This document shows, piece after piece, positions 9,711 through 19,053 of a stretch of 64,000 nt of DNA; the stretch's first letter is position 1; each line of letters begins with the position of its first letter. A program made the translations under genes and the position numbers. The stretch is taken from assembly GCA_913051935.1 (NCBI GenBank), contig CAJXCU010000001.1:1-64000 (forward strand), given 5' to 3'. This DNA is from an uncultured Flavobacteriales bacterium. Its GTDB lineage: Bacteria; Bacteroidota; Bacteroidia; Flavobacteriales_D; Crocinitomicaceae. The notes below the pieces were generated by a model that saw only the letters and a list, made by a program, of their open reading frames with translations, made no database searches and had not been told where the DNA came from.

Positions 9711-10388
9711 TTAGTGTTCCTCGATTAAAGCTTTATTTCTTGCGCGTTGAACCCAAATTATAATTCCGGTAATAATCAAGGCCATGGGAGGTAAAATCAT
9801 TAAGTTATTATTTTGATATCCAATCGTATACAATCCGGATTCTTCTCCTGGGAGTGAATTTCCGAAAATTGGAATACCCATAAGGGTGCCGGATCCAAAT
9901 AATTCTCTAAAGACAGCAACGAGGATTAAAATCGCTCCATAACCTAAGCCATTACCTAATCCATCTAGAATTGATGGCCATGGTTTGTTTGCCATAGCAA
10001 AGGCTTCCAATCGTCCCATGATGATACAGTTGGTGATAATTAATCCAACAAAAACGGATAGTTTAGCAGATAAGTCGGGTTGAAAGGCAGCGAGAACTTG
10101 GTCAACAATAATGACTAAGGAGGCCACAACAAGAAGTTGAACAATAATTCTTATTCTTGATGGAATCAGATTTCTCAATAAAGATACGATCAGATTTCCC
10201 ATAATGATCACGAATAAAACGGATAATGACATCACAATTGCCTGACTGACCTGAACAGTAATTGCCAAGGCAGAACATATTCCTAGTACTTGTATGGTTA
10301 CTGGATTGTTGTCTGTCAGCGGATCTGTGATCAGCTTTTTATTCTTTTTCGAAAATAATGGCTCAGATGTTTTGTTATCAGCACTCAT
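9711..10388 (-). CDS. nqrD: Na+-translocating NADH:quinone reductase subunit D
   Basis: NqrD pairs with NqrE to form the membrane iron site of NQR. The protein has a soluble, Lys-rich N-terminal leader of about 20 residues, then six membrane helices. The two expected cysteines are visible in LGICSALA and ITNCIIMGR. Its 225 residues are close to normal. The start lies one base after the nqrC stop on the minus strand, so translation of the operon is probably tightly linked. Confidence 0.96.
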   Translation of the reverse strand: MSADNKTSEPLFSKKNKKLITDPLTDNNPVTIQVLGICSALAITVQVSQAIVMSLSVLFVIIMGNLIVSLLRNLIPSRIRIIVQLLVVASLVIIVDQVLAAFQPDLSAKLSVFVGLIITNCIIMGRLEAFAMANKPWPSILDGLGNGLGYGAILILVAVFRELFGSGTLMGIPIFGNSLPGEESGLYTIGYQNNNLMILPPMALIITGIIIWVQRARNKALIEEH

Positions 10389-10389
10389 T

Positions 10390-11145
10390 TTATTTTGAAT
10401 TTAGATTCCTAAAATAGTTCGAATATATCTTTAGACTACGGTTGACCATTTCTTCAACTCCCTTGGAAGTAATCGTTCCTCCCGTGATTCCATCTATTCT
10501 ACTATCGCCTTTTATTGCCCCAGAATTATCTTTTACAACCTCATATTTGACAAACGAGCCTTGTTGGTCCATGATCTTCGAATCTTTCCATCGATCCATA
10601 AAAAAAGCCTTATTGATTTCAGCACCTAATCCTGGTGTTTCTGTTTTGTGATCAAACGAAACTCCAAGTATTGTATTCATGTCTTCTTTAAGACATATGT
10701 AACCCCAAATAGGCCCCCATAATCCTTTACCTACCACAGGAATAATGTATTTCGTTTTATCTATTTTCTTTCCTTTAGCTATAAATAAAGGATAATTTTT
10801 GTCTTCATTGGAAAGCGTTTTATCTCTATTTTCTTTCTTAATGTCTACATCAAAAGCTTCAAGGTTCTCATCTGTTTTTTTCAACTCTCCTTTGTGATTT
10901 AGGATGATCGCATCCTCAAGATTGATATAATTTGGAAACTCTTCCTCCGCATTCGAACGGGTAATGCCTTCTTTTTCAACATCTATCATCGCTGAGAGGA
11001 TGTCGAGTTGTTTTTTTATTTTAACGTTATCCTCTGTACGTTTTTTTAAAGCCTCTGATAATGTAGCAAGAATTAATCCCAACACAACAACAAGGACGAT
11101 TGCAAATCCAAATGTAAAACTAGTTGATTCTTTGTTAATCGCCAT
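10390..11145 (-). CDS. nqrC: Na+-translocating NADH:quinone reductase subunit C
   Basis: NqrC carries a covalently bound FMN in the electron path of NQR. It has one N-terminal membrane helix (about residues 10-30) and an extracytoplasmic FMN-binding domain. The flavinylation motif appears as GGTITSKG, keeping the acceptor threonine. PGLGAE, a typical segment of the FMN-binding family, is also present. It is 251 residues, normal for the subunit, and one base separates it from nqrB. Confidence 0.96.
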   Translation of the reverse strand: MAINKESTSFTFGFAIVLVVVLGLILATLSEALKKRTEDNVKIKKQLDILSAMIDVEKEGITRSNAEEEFPNYINLEDAIILNHKGELKKTDENLEAFDVDIKKENRDKTLSNEDKNYPLFIAKGKKIDKTKYIIPVVGKGLWGPIWGYICLKEDMNTILGVSFDHKTETPGLGAEINKAFFMDRWKDSKIMDQQGSFVKYEVVKDNSGAIKGDSRIDGITGGTITSKGVEEMVNRSLKIYSNYFRNLNSK

Positions 11146-11146
11146 T

Positions 11147-12391
11147 TTATATTGTTTTTAGACGTTTCAGTCGTCTGTTTATATTCGCCTGAACTACGTA
11201 ATGATCAATGATCGGGGCCATTACATTCATAAATAAAATGGCAAGGAATACACCTTCGGGGTAGGCGGGATTTAATACGCGAATCATGATAGCCAAAAAT
11301 CCACCAAAAAAACCGTAAATAATTTTGCCCGTCGCAGTTTGTGATGCCGTTACAGGGTCTGTAGCCATGAAGACAGCCCCAAAAGCGAAGCCACCAATTA
11401 TCAAATGATAATAGGCAGGAAGGTCTAAATACGGATTTCCACCTACGAGGTTTAGGAGCAATCCCATGACAAAACCACCAATGAAAAAGGATAAAATGAT
11501 TCTTAAGGAACCAACGCCCGTAAATACTAGAAGAAGTGCACCGATCAAACAAGCCATTGTTGAAGTTTCACCAATAGACCCGGGGATCATCCCCATAAAT
11601 GCCTCCCAAGCACCATATTCGTTTGAGAAGCTTTGTACTGCGAGATTCGACTGGACTGCTTCACCTGCCACAGTTGCTTTGTCTGACATGAAAGAAGCTA
11701 AATCGCCCAAAGCAGTTGCTCCTGAAAACCCATCTAAATCAGCCGCATTTGTGTTCATTTTCTCTCCCAATCCGGACATCCAGACTTTATCTCCGGACAT
11801 CGATGTAGGGTATGCGAAAAACAAGAATGCTCTGGCGGTAAGGGCAATATTGACAACATTCATCCCAGTTCCTCCAAATATTTCTTTTCCGATAATAACC
11901 GCGAAGGCAGTAGCTAAACCGACCATCCACAAGGGAACGTCTGCTGGCATGGTCAATGGGATTAGCATTCCTGAAACGAGGAAACCTTCGTGGAGTGAAT
12001 GGCCTCTCAGCATACCGAAAATAAACTCAATGGTTAATCCTACTCCGTAAGAAACCACTACCACTGGTAAAACGATGGCTAAGCCCATTAAAAACTTGGA
12101 GAGCATTTCGGAAAAATAAGGGAGGTCTCTATTTCCTTCAACGACCGCCATTTCCCAATGACCAGTATTGTATATTCCAAAAATCAAGCAAGGAATAAGT
12201 GCAATTACCACCGTAAACATGGTACGTTTGAGGTCCACTCCGTCACGAATATGGGTTCCTTTATTGGTAACAAGTTTTGGTGTAAATGCGAAAGTTGCTA
12301 GCGTTTCAAATAATGGATTCCATTTTTCATATTTACCACCTTTGATAAAGTGTGGCTCCATTTTGTGTAAATATTTTTCTAAAAATTTCAC
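11147..12391 (-). CDS. nqrB: Na+-translocating NADH:quinone reductase subunit B
   Basis: NqrB is the main membrane subunit of NQR and contains a covalent FMN and riboflavin. The flavinylation motif SGATALG is visible with its threonine. About ten hydrophobic helices follow a soluble N-terminus. The ORF track opens at a TTG (12427) inside nqrA, but a GTG at 12391 gives MKFLEKYLHKMEPHFIKGGK, which matches how NqrB proteins usually begin, so that start is preferred; it leaves 16 bases after the nqrA stop. The product would be 414 residues. Confidence 0.93.
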   Translation of the reverse strand: MKFLEKYLHKMEPHFIKGGKYEKWNPLFETLATFAFTPKLVTNKGTHIRDGVDLKRTMFTVVIALIPCLIFGIYNTGHWEMAVVEGNRDLPYFSEMLSKFLMGLAIVLPVVVVSYGVGLTIEFIFGMLRGHSLHEGFLVSGMLIPLTMPADVPLWMVGLATAFAVIIGKEIFGGTGMNVVNIALTARAFLFFAYPTSMSGDKVWMSGLGEKMNTNAADLDGFSGATALGDLASFMSDKATVAGEAVQSNLAVQSFSNEYGAWEAFMGMIPGSIGETSTMACLIGALLLVFTGVGSLRIILSFFIGGFVMGLLLNLVGGNPYLDLPAYYHLIIGGFAFGAVFMATDPVTASQTATGKIIYGFFGGFLAIMIRVLNPAYPEGVFLAILFMNVMAPIIDHYVVQANINRRLKRLKTI

Positions 12392-12407
12392 TAAGTCTGT
12401 GTTAAGT

Positions 12408-13760
12408 TTACATGCATTCGCTAGCAATTAAATCTAGTCCTTGTCTTATTTTTTCTTGAATGTTAATTTTGGTTGTACAAACATATTCGCACAAAGCAAA
12501 ATCCTCAGGAGCTACCTCGTAGATCCCTAAATTTTCCATTCCATCAATATCATTTGTAATTGCCGCTTTTGTTAGCTGAACAGGAAGTATATCAAACGGA
12601 AATACGCGTTCTAGCTCACCCGACACCACGAAAGCTCTTTCTTCACCGTTCGTGTTGGTATCTAATCGGAACTTTTTACTTTTTGGCAACAAAAATGTAG
12701 GAAACAATCTTGAGTTTGAAAATTTATCAAATCCATGTCCAAGCCATCCGCTTGTCAGAAAAAATTTATATTCGTTACCTTCAGGGATTACAGTAATTTG
12801 ATTGTGATAGTGTCCTATATAATCCGTTAACTCTTTTTTGTCTCCGGTTAATACGTTTCCAGATATATATCTAACATTTGTTGCGTCAACAGCATTTTTG
12901 ACTAAAGGTTTTATTTGACTTCCTCGTGTAACATTGAGATAGGTTGTTGTCGTTACCTCAGAGCCTGTAAGGGCCATCTTTCTGGATGAGTTTATAGATC
13001 CTGAAGTAAGAAACTTTCCTATTTCTGCAACTTCCTGGATATTTATGGACCAAACAAACTCGCCTTTGTTTACAGGGTCTATGTGATGCATTTGTGTTCC
13101 AACATTACCTGCAGGGTGTAATCCGTCAAAACTATGGTGAATAACTCCTTGTATTTTAGAGAAATTCGAATTTGGTTTGCTGCTTAAGTGGACTTTTCCT
13201 TCCATCATTACCGACAATGCGTCAAATCCAATTTGAAGCACTTCCATTTCGTCCTTTAAAATAAATTCATAGTCCGGAGCGAGTGGGGCCGAATCAAAGG
13301 AAGAAACGAAAAGACCTTTGGCATTGTTGCTAGGGTCAGCAATAATATCTAGAGGTCTTTGTTTCATGGAGCTCCAAAATCCCGATTCTAAAAGTAAGTT
13401 TTTAACGTCTTCTGCGGTTTGATCCTTCATTGGTTTTATTGAGAACCCCTTTGCCTCTTGTTTACCATCAGACTCAACAAGGACACTGATGATTTTTCTT
13501 TTCTCTCCTCGAACAATTTGTTTGACAGAACCGCTAACGGGGCTCACGAATTTTATGGTCTCTTTCTTTTTGTCAAAAAACAATACATCACCGACTAAAA
13601 CAGTATCACCTTCTTTTACGGCCATTTTGGGTGTCAAACCGTGAAAGTCTAGCGGGGAAACCCCAAATATTCCCGACACGGGAACTTCTTTTATTTCTTT
13701 TGTCGCTTCCCCTACAAGCCTGATATTCAGGCCTTTTCTGATACTGATTGTATTGGACAT
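12408..13760 (-). CDS. nqrA: Na+-translocating NADH:quinone reductase subunit A
   Basis: NqrA is the soluble subunit that contributes to ubiquinone/menaquinone reduction in NQR. The 450-residue protein begins with the family signature IRKGLNIRLVGEA and contains the biotinyl-lipoyl-like region near KEGDTVLVGDVLF. The track start (13772) reads MSNF before a second ATG at 13760; the second start fits the family better, but the first cannot be excluded. It heads the nqr operon, with about 270 bp of AT-rich sequence before the divergent apaG. Confidence 0.95.
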   Translation of the reverse strand: MSNTISIRKGLNIRLVGEATKEIKEVPVSGIFGVSPLDFHGLTPKMAVKEGDTVLVGDVLFFDKKKETIKFVSPVSGSVKQIVRGEKRKIISVLVESDGKQEAKGFSIKPMKDQTAEDVKNLLLESGFWSSMKQRPLDIIADPSNNAKGLFVSSFDSAPLAPDYEFILKDEMEVLQIGFDALSVMMEGKVHLSSKPNSNFSKIQGVIHHSFDGLHPAGNVGTQMHHIDPVNKGEFVWSINIQEVAEIGKFLTSGSINSSRKMALTGSEVTTTTYLNVTRGSQIKPLVKNAVDATNVRYISGNVLTGDKKELTDYIGHYHNQITVIPEGNEYKFFLTSGWLGHGFDKFSNSRLFPTFLLPKSKKFRLDTNTNGEERAFVVSGELERVFPFDILPVQLTKAAITNDIDGMENLGIYEVAPEDFALCEYVCTTKINIQEKIRQGLDLIASECM

Positions 13761-13907
13761 GAAATTTGACATTATATTTAGTTGATAAAATTACGAAATT
13801 CCCTTCCGTAGTATGGTGTTGAGGGTATATTTTATGGCGCTAAACAATAATTTAGAACTATTCTAAATAATATTATTTTTTTAAAAAGAATAATTTTGGG
13901 TACCTGT

Positions 13908-13915
13908 CAAAAATA
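13908..13915 (-). promoter_or_regulatory. Candidate -7 box of the nqr operon (TATTTTTG)
   Basis: The minus strand reads TATTTTTG, a full TAnnTTTG match, about 150 bases before nqrA. No good -33 box was found at the usual spacing. If used, the nqr message would have a leader of about 140 bases, much longer than others in this window. That leader holds an inverted repeat TTTAGAA-CTA-TTCTAAA at 13851-13867. Confidence 0.35.
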
Positions 13916-14037
13916 AATCAAATTTCGCCTCAATTTTAGGGTCAAATTTTAGTCAATTGTAGGCATTTTTTGAGTAATGTGATCGAATATTTTAATAATG
14001 ATGAGGATAATTCAAAAGAATCAAATAACTTTATTTC

Positions 14038-14424
14038 ATGACGCATATCCAAACGAAAGGTATAGAAATTTTAGTGTCCAATTGGTTTAGAGAAGATTTG
14101 TCCAACGAGTCTGACTCCAATTATTTCTACAACTATGAAATTACTATTCGAAATCGCCTGTCTTATTCTGTTCAACTTTTGTCTCGCGAATGGCATGTTG
14201 TGCATCTACTGCATGGAGTATCCACAGTTACTGGAGAGGGTGTGGTTGGGGAGAAACCTATCCTGATGCCGGGAGAAGAGTTTACCTATGTTAGTGGATG
14301 CGAATTGATCAATTCAATGGGTAAAATGTATGGAAAATTTTTTTTCAAAGACCTGACTTCGAAAAAGATATTTTATGCTGATATACCATCATTTAATTTG
14401 ATTTTTCCAGCACTTCTGAATTAG
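14038..14424 (+). CDS. apaG: ApaG domain protein (Co2+/Mg2+ efflux-associated, DUF525)
   Basis: ApaG proteins are small single-domain proteins with an immunoglobulin-like fold; their biochemical role is still unclear, although they were linked to Co2+ resistance and Mg2+ homeostasis in enterobacteria. The 128-residue sequence has the family marks YNYEITIRNR, LLSREWHV, VTGEGVVGEKPILMPGEEFTY and GKMYGKFFF. It stands alone on the plus strand and overlaps the 3' end of rsmG by four bases (convergent). A weak promoter-like TAACTTTA ends four bases before the ATG. Confidence 0.9.
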   Translation: MTHIQTKGIEILVSNWFREDLSNESDSNYFYNYEITIRNRLSYSVQLLSREWHVVHLLHGVSTVTGEGVVGEKPILMPGEEFTYVSGCELINSMGKMYGKFFFKDLTSKKIFYADIPSFNLIFPALLN

Positions 14425-15035
14425 CGACTAAGTTTAATTACCTTTTTAGTTTCGAAGAAATCTTCCTCAAAAATTTTTTTGAGTTCAAAAATTTCGTGGC
14501 TGAGCTTAATCCTATTCAATTCTTCATCAAAATCTCCTCCTTTTAAGTAATAAAGGGAAGAAAAATCTTTATTTTGTTTTCCACTCAAGTGTTGTATTAA
14601 GCTCATAAAATTTGGAAGATTGGTTACTGCTCTACTAATTAAATAATTATAGGTTCCATGATGTTGTTCGACGCGCTTGTGTATTGTCTTTACATTGGAT
14701 AAGCCTAGACTTTTTGAGACACCTTCGATTACTTTTAATTTTTTCCCTATTGAGTCCAATAGTACAAATGAGCATGTCGGATTTGCTATAGCAAGTGGAA
14801 TTCCTGGAAAACCTCCTCCTGTGCCGATGTCAAGAATTGTACTGCCCTCGGGAAATTGAATGATTTTAAAAATTGCCAAAGAATGAAGAACGTGCCTTTC
14901 TCGAAAATACTCCATGTCTTTTCTTGAAATCACATTTATTTTTGAATTCCAATTTGTATATAAGTGTGCCAGCTCATCCAACATTTTATGCTGAATTGCA
15001 GACAATTCAGGGAAGTAACGTCTAACCGCGTCCAT
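14421..15035 (-). CDS. rsmG: 16S rRNA (guanine527-N7)-methyltransferase RsmG (GidB)
   Basis: RsmG methylates N7 of G527 in 16S rRNA using S-adenosylmethionine. The 204-residue protein has NVISRKDMEYFRERHVLHSL near the start and the SAM-binding glycine motif LDIGTGGGFPGIPLAI, both typical of GidB. SRAVTNLPN is the later conserved motif. It directly abuts the sigma factor gene upstream and overlaps apaG at its 3' end. Confidence 0.95.
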   Translation of the reverse strand: MDAVRRYFPELSAIQHKMLDELAHLYTNWNSKINVISRKDMEYFRERHVLHSLAIFKIIQFPEGSTILDIGTGGGFPGIPLAIANPTCSFVLLDSIGKKLKVIEGVSKSLGLSNVKTIHKRVEQHHGTYNYLISRAVTNLPNFMSLIQHLSGKQNKDFSSLYYLKGGDFDEELNRIKLSHEIFELKKIFEEDFFETKKVIKLSR

Positions 15036-15641
15036 TTAGATCGTATCTTTCGTTTTTTCCGCCATACTTGACAAAAAATCGCGTGCACGAAACAATTGGG
15101 CCTTCACTGTGCCAAGAGGCAACTTCAATTCTGTTGCGATTTCTTCATAGCTCAACTCTTTGAAGTAACGCATTTCAACTAGGTCTCTATATTTTGGTTT
15201 GAGCTTACTTACTAAAAGACGCATATGAACGACTCGCTGGTCTTGCATGTAGGTTTCTTCTGGGTTGAGGGTATTTGATTTTGCATCAATTTTTAAAACA
15301 TCGCCATTGTCGGTTCTGATACCAGTATCCATTGAGGTTACTTTTATTCTTTTTTTACGAATAAAATCGATACAATTATTGGATGCTATTTTAAATAACC
15401 ATGTGCTAAATGCAAAACTAGGAGAGTATTGAGGTAGTCGATTAAAGGCTTTTCCAAACGCCTCTATGGTAAGATCATCCGCGTCGTCTGGATTTTTCAC
15501 CATTTTTAGCATCATATAGTAAATGGATTCTCTATATCTTTCCATGAGGTCGGCGTAGGCCAGTTGATCTCCCTTTATGGCAGCTTGAACAAGTGTCAAA
15601 TCATGCTTAGCTTTATCAGACAAATGATTTTTTTCTACCAT
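15036..15641 (-). CDS. ECF-type RNA polymerase sigma factor (sigma-70 family)
   Basis: This 201-residue protein has the two conserved sigma regions and nothing else. Region 2 is seen in DADDLTIEAFGKAFNRLPQY and FSTWLFKIASNNCIDFIRKKR. Region 4 is seen in LSYEEIATELKLPLGTVKAQLFRAR, a helix-turn-helix that recognises the -35 region. It lies between a glycosyltransferase gene (7-bp overlap upstream) and rsmG (adjacent downstream). No anti-sigma factor gene is next to it, so the controlling signal cannot be inferred. It is a different subtype from the sigma at 38300-38812. Confidence 0.92.
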   Translation of the reverse strand: MVEKNHLSDKAKHDLTLVQAAIKGDQLAYADLMERYRESIYYMMLKMVKNPDDADDLTIEAFGKAFNRLPQYSPSFAFSTWLFKIASNNCIDFIRKKRIKVTSMDTGIRTDNGDVLKIDAKSNTLNPEETYMQDQRVVHMRLLVSKLKPKYRDLVEMRYFKELSYEEIATELKLPLGTVKAQLFRARDFLSSMAEKTKDTI

Positions 15642-16771
15642 GTTGTGCTCTTTTTATTTTTTGCAATCAAAAACAATAATGGGACAAAAATCGCATAAAA
15701 TAAATCCCAAAATGGGAAGTATAATGCAAGCTTTTTCTCCTCAAGTTTTATAAGGCATCTTGCCCCAATCCACCACTTTAATGCGTACAATATCAACATT
15801 GATATTGTTAGATAAAGCTCTTGAAATGCCACTTGTACCAAAGAAACGAAACAAATCCAAGTGAGCACTAGAGAGATTGGGTATATTGCTAACAATAGTT
15901 TTTTAATAAAAGGGTATCTGTGTGTAGTTTGATAGTGTCGCGATTTTTGCTTGAACCAATCATTCATTGTTTTTTTGGCTGGTGAATACATAAAGGTATC
16001 AGGTGAAATTTCGATGGTATATCCGTTTTTTTTGACAGCTTCCTGAATAAATAAATCATCGTCCCCTGAGGATATTGAATAATGCGATTTAAATCCATCC
16101 ACAGAAAAGAATGCACTTTTCGTATACGCTAAGTTTCTTCCGACACCCATGTAGGGCTGATTATTAAGGGCCATTGATAAATAATTTATGCCAATCCATG
16201 CGGTATCAAACCTAATTAGCTTATTCAATAATCCTGCTGACTGGAGCATTGGTCCGTAACCGAGAACAATCTCTTTACCTCCATGGAACTTTGCGGATAT
16301 TTTTTCAATCCAGCGGTCTGAATTTGGGGTGCAATCTGCATCTGTAAATATAAGATGCTCATATTTAGCAGCTTTCACACCAATGGTCAAGGGAAGTTTT
16401 TTACCTGTACGAAGATGCTTATCTTCTGCAAGTTCAACAATTTTTAGATGTTCATTTTGCTTTGAGAAGGCCTCTAAAATATCTTTACTATTGTCAATTG
16501 ATTGATGATTGACAACAATCACTTCAAAAACATCATATTTTTGAGTAAGAATTTTAGGCAAATTACGGAAGAGTTTATCACTTTCATTTCTAGCTGCGAT
16601 TATAATGCTAACCGGAACCCTGATCTGTCCATTTTTTTTGGGAAGTTTTAAAAAAGCGAGCTTTCTTTGAATGATTATAATGAAATACAATTGAATCGAG
16701 AGCGTTATCAAATAGACTCCAAAAAACAGAGGTTCGATGTTCGGATTGATATACTGATGCAAAAAGTTCAT
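15635..16771 (-). CDS. Membrane glycosyltransferase family 2
   Basis: The 378-residue protein has an N-terminal membrane helix, a GT-A glycosyltransferase domain and two or three C-terminal membrane helices. The catalytic marks are VSIIIAARNE at the nucleotide-sugar site, TDADCTP (metal-binding DxD-like), SGDDDLF and a QKSRHYQTTHRY segment of the Q/RxxRW type found in processive family 2 enzymes. The substrate is not evident. It overlaps the sigma gene by seven bases. Similar standalone enzymes act on cell-surface polysaccharides or lipids in Bacteroidota; that is inference only. Confidence 0.87.
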   Translation of the reverse strand: MNFLHQYINPNIEPLFFGVYLITLSIQLYFIIIIQRKLAFLKLPKKNGQIRVPVSIIIAARNESDKLFRNLPKILTQKYDVFEVIVVNHQSIDNSKDILEAFSKQNEHLKIVELAEDKHLRTGKKLPLTIGVKAAKYEHLIFTDADCTPNSDRWIEKISAKFHGGKEIVLGYGPMLQSAGLLNKLIRFDTAWIGINYLSMALNNQPYMGVGRNLAYTKSAFFSVDGFKSHYSISSGDDDLFIQEAVKKNGYTIEISPDTFMYSPAKKTMNDWFKQKSRHYQTTHRYPFIKKLLLAIYPISLVLTWICFVSLVQVAFQELYLTISMLILYALKWWIGARCLIKLEEKKLALYFPFWDLFYAIFVPLLFLIAKNKKSTTW

Positions 16772-16846
16772 TTATATTGCTTATACAAATATGACCTATG
16801 AATCGTTTTCAATGTATCTTTACCAGATATTGTTATCAACATTGTT

Positions 16847-17977
16847 ATGCACTTTGATATTTCCCATAAAGACAAAGATTCATCCGCAAGGGCGGGAGAG
16901 TTTCATACAGATCATGGTGTAGTCAAAACACCAATTTTCATGCCTGTTGGAACAGCTGGAACGGTAAAAGGTGTTCACCAACGCGAACTTAAGCAAGATA
17001 TAGAGGCAGAAATAATTTTAGGAAATACCTACCATTTATTTTTAAGACCCGGAATGGATATTATTGAAGGTGCTGGAGGCTTGCACCAATTCATCAATTG
17101 GGATAAACCTATTTTAACAGATAGCGGAGGTTATCAAGTTTATTCTCTTTCAGGATCCAGAAAAATCACGGAGGATGGTGTTAAATTTCAATCTCATATT
17201 GATGGAAGTTATCACTATTTTACACCGGAAAAAGCAATTGATATTCAGCGAAGTATTGGTGCGGACATTATCATGGCTTTTGATGAATGTACTCCATATC
17301 CATGTGATTATGCCTATGCGAAAAACTCAATGGGAATGACCCACAGATGGCTAAAAAGATGTTTGGAACAAATGGACAAAACCTCCTGTGCATATGGCTA
17401 CAGTCAAGCTTTATTTCCTATTGTTCAAGGAAGCACTTTTAAGGATCTCAGACAAGAATCTGCTAAAGTTATTTCGTCCTTTGATGCTGTGGGTAATGCC
17501 ATTGGTGGGCTATCGGTTGGTGAACCAGAAGAGGATCTATACGAAATGACGGCTCTGGTTACGGAAATTTTGCCAGCTGAAAAACCAAGGTATCTTATGG
17601 GAGTTGGAACACCATGGAATTTATTGGAGTGTATAGCGCTCGGGGTTGACATGTTCGATTGTGTTATGCCCTCAAGAAATGCCCGTCATGGTCTTTTGTT
17701 CACTGCCGAAGGAACCATAAATATAAAAAATCAAAAGTGGTCCAAAGATTTTTCTGCCATAGATGCTAAAAGTCCATGTTTTGTTGATCAAAATTATTCA
17801 AAGGCATATCTAAGGCACCTTCTAAAATCAGGTGAATATTTAGGAATGCAAATTGCAACAATTCACAACCTATCTTTTTATTTAAGAATCATGAAAGAAG
17901 CTCGAGCCCGTATTATTGATGGTTCGTTTATTTCTTGGAAAAATAAGATGGTGAAACAAATGAATCAGCGGCTCTGA
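16847..17977 (+). CDS. tgt: tRNA-guanine transglycosylase Tgt
   Basis: Tgt swaps guanine for preQ1 at position 34 of GUN-anticodon tRNAs in queuosine synthesis. The 376-residue protein has the active-site segment DSGGYQVYSLS, the substrate loop GGLSVGEP and the nucleophile region MFDCVMPSRNARHG. Unusually, the zinc-binding stretch CxCxxC reads SPCFVD here, so only one of three expected cysteines (Cys311) remains, while the TIHN histidine is kept. The lptG-like gene starts on the last base of the stop codon (TGATG), suggesting translational coupling. Confidence 0.95.
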   Translation: MHFDISHKDKDSSARAGEFHTDHGVVKTPIFMPVGTAGTVKGVHQRELKQDIEAEIILGNTYHLFLRPGMDIIEGAGGLHQFINWDKPILTDSGGYQVYSLSGSRKITEDGVKFQSHIDGSYHYFTPEKAIDIQRSIGADIIMAFDECTPYPCDYAYAKNSMGMTHRWLKRCLEQMDKTSCAYGYSQALFPIVQGSTFKDLRQESAKVISSFDAVGNAIGGLSVGEPEEDLYEMTALVTEILPAEKPRYLMGVGTPWNLLECIALGVDMFDCVMPSRNARHGLLFTAEGTINIKNQKWSKDFSAIDAKSPCFVDQNYSKAYLRHLLKSGEYLGMQIATIHNLSFYLRIMKEARARIIDGSFISWKNKMVKQMNQRL

Positions 17978-19053
17978 TGTTGTCAATAATCGATAGATAT
18001 ATCATTAAGAAATTCCTTTCAACATTTTTTTTCATGTTGGGAATAATCATGATGTTTGCGATTGTTTTTGATGTTTCTGAAAAGCTGGGAGATTTTATTT
18101 CTAACCAAGCTCCAATAGAGAAAATCATCTTTGACTATTACGTTAATTTCATCATTCTCTACGGGAATATGTTTACCTCCATGATTGTTTTCCTTTCGGT
18201 CATTTGGTTTACGACAATTATGGCTAAGGATACTGAAATCATTCCCATATGGTTCAGCGGTAAACCCCTTTCACGTTATTTACGGCCTTATTTTATTTCG
18301 GCAACAATTCTGATGTTATTCTCCTTAGGGATTAACCATTTTATGGTTCCTCGTGCCAATAAGGTTCGTTTGGCTTTCGAAGAGCAATACTACAGAGATG
18401 CTATGATTGTGAGGGATTATCATGCAGAGTTTCCAAATAATGAGTCAGTTTATTTTTCAAATTACAATACCTCCGATGGGCGTGTGAATGATTTTACTTT
18501 TCAAAAGTGGTCCGAAAATCAAAAACCGAAATTTTTCTTGAAAACAAGATATGCTTTAAATGAACCGAACTCAAAAAATTGGGTGCTACATGATTTTTAT
18601 GAAAAACAGTTCTATCCAGATTCAATTTCCATTCGCCATATACAAGAATTAGATACTACTTTTGACTTCAGTATTTCTGATATGGCCCAGAGAGAGAATA
18701 CAGCAGAGACGATGACTTATTCAGAATTAAAATCATTTATCAGTCGGGAGCGATTGAAAGGATCAGCATTTGTACCATTGTATGAAATAGAGCTGCATCA
18801 GCGAACATCTTACCCATTTGCCGCATATATTTTAACGCTAATAGGAGTTTCGGTGGCTTCTCAAAAAAGAAGGGGAGGGATTGGTGTAAATATCGCGATA
18901 GGATTAGGAATTGTATTCGTATATATATTTGCTATGAAAATGTTAACTGTAGCTGCTTTAAATGTTGGTTTCCCGCCCCTTTTATCAGTTTGGATACCGA
19001 ACTTATTCTTCGCAATTGCCGCAGTTTTCTTGTTTCGATATTCTCAAAAGTAG
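17977..19053 (+). CDS. LptF/LptG family lipopolysaccharide export permease
   Basis: The protein resembles the YjgP/YjgQ permeases that, with LptB, extract lipopolysaccharide from the inner membrane. At 358 residues it has an N-terminal pair of membrane helices (IIKKFLSTFFFMLGIIMMF), a third and fourth helix before residue 130, a periplasmic beta domain, and helices near the C-terminus. The segment starting MLSIIDRYIIKKFL is the usual LptF/G beginning. Whether it serves as LptF or LptG is not decidable from the sequence alone. It is coupled to tgt by a TGATG overlap. Confidence 0.88.
   Translation: MLSIIDRYIIKKFLSTFFFMLGIIMMFAIVFDVSEKLGDFISNQAPIEKIIFDYYVNFIILYGNMFTSMIVFLSVIWFTTIMAKDTEIIPIWFSGKPLSRYLRPYFISATILMLFSLGINHFMVPRANKVRLAFEEQYYRDAMIVRDYHAEFPNNESVYFSNYNTSDGRVNDFTFQKWSENQKPKFFLKTRYALNEPNSKNWVLHDFYEKQFYPDSISIRHIQELDTTFDFSISDMAQRENTAETMTYSELKSFISRERLKGSAFVPLYEIELHQRTSYPFAAYILTLIGVSVASQKRRGGIGVNIAIGLGIVFVYIFAMKMLTVAALNVGFPPLLSVWIPNLFFAIAAVFLFRYSQK

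Noticed and set aside
11466-12050. 194-codon plus-strand ORF
   Set aside because: It lies fully inside nqrB on the other strand; no start signal or protein family; its composition follows from nqrB.
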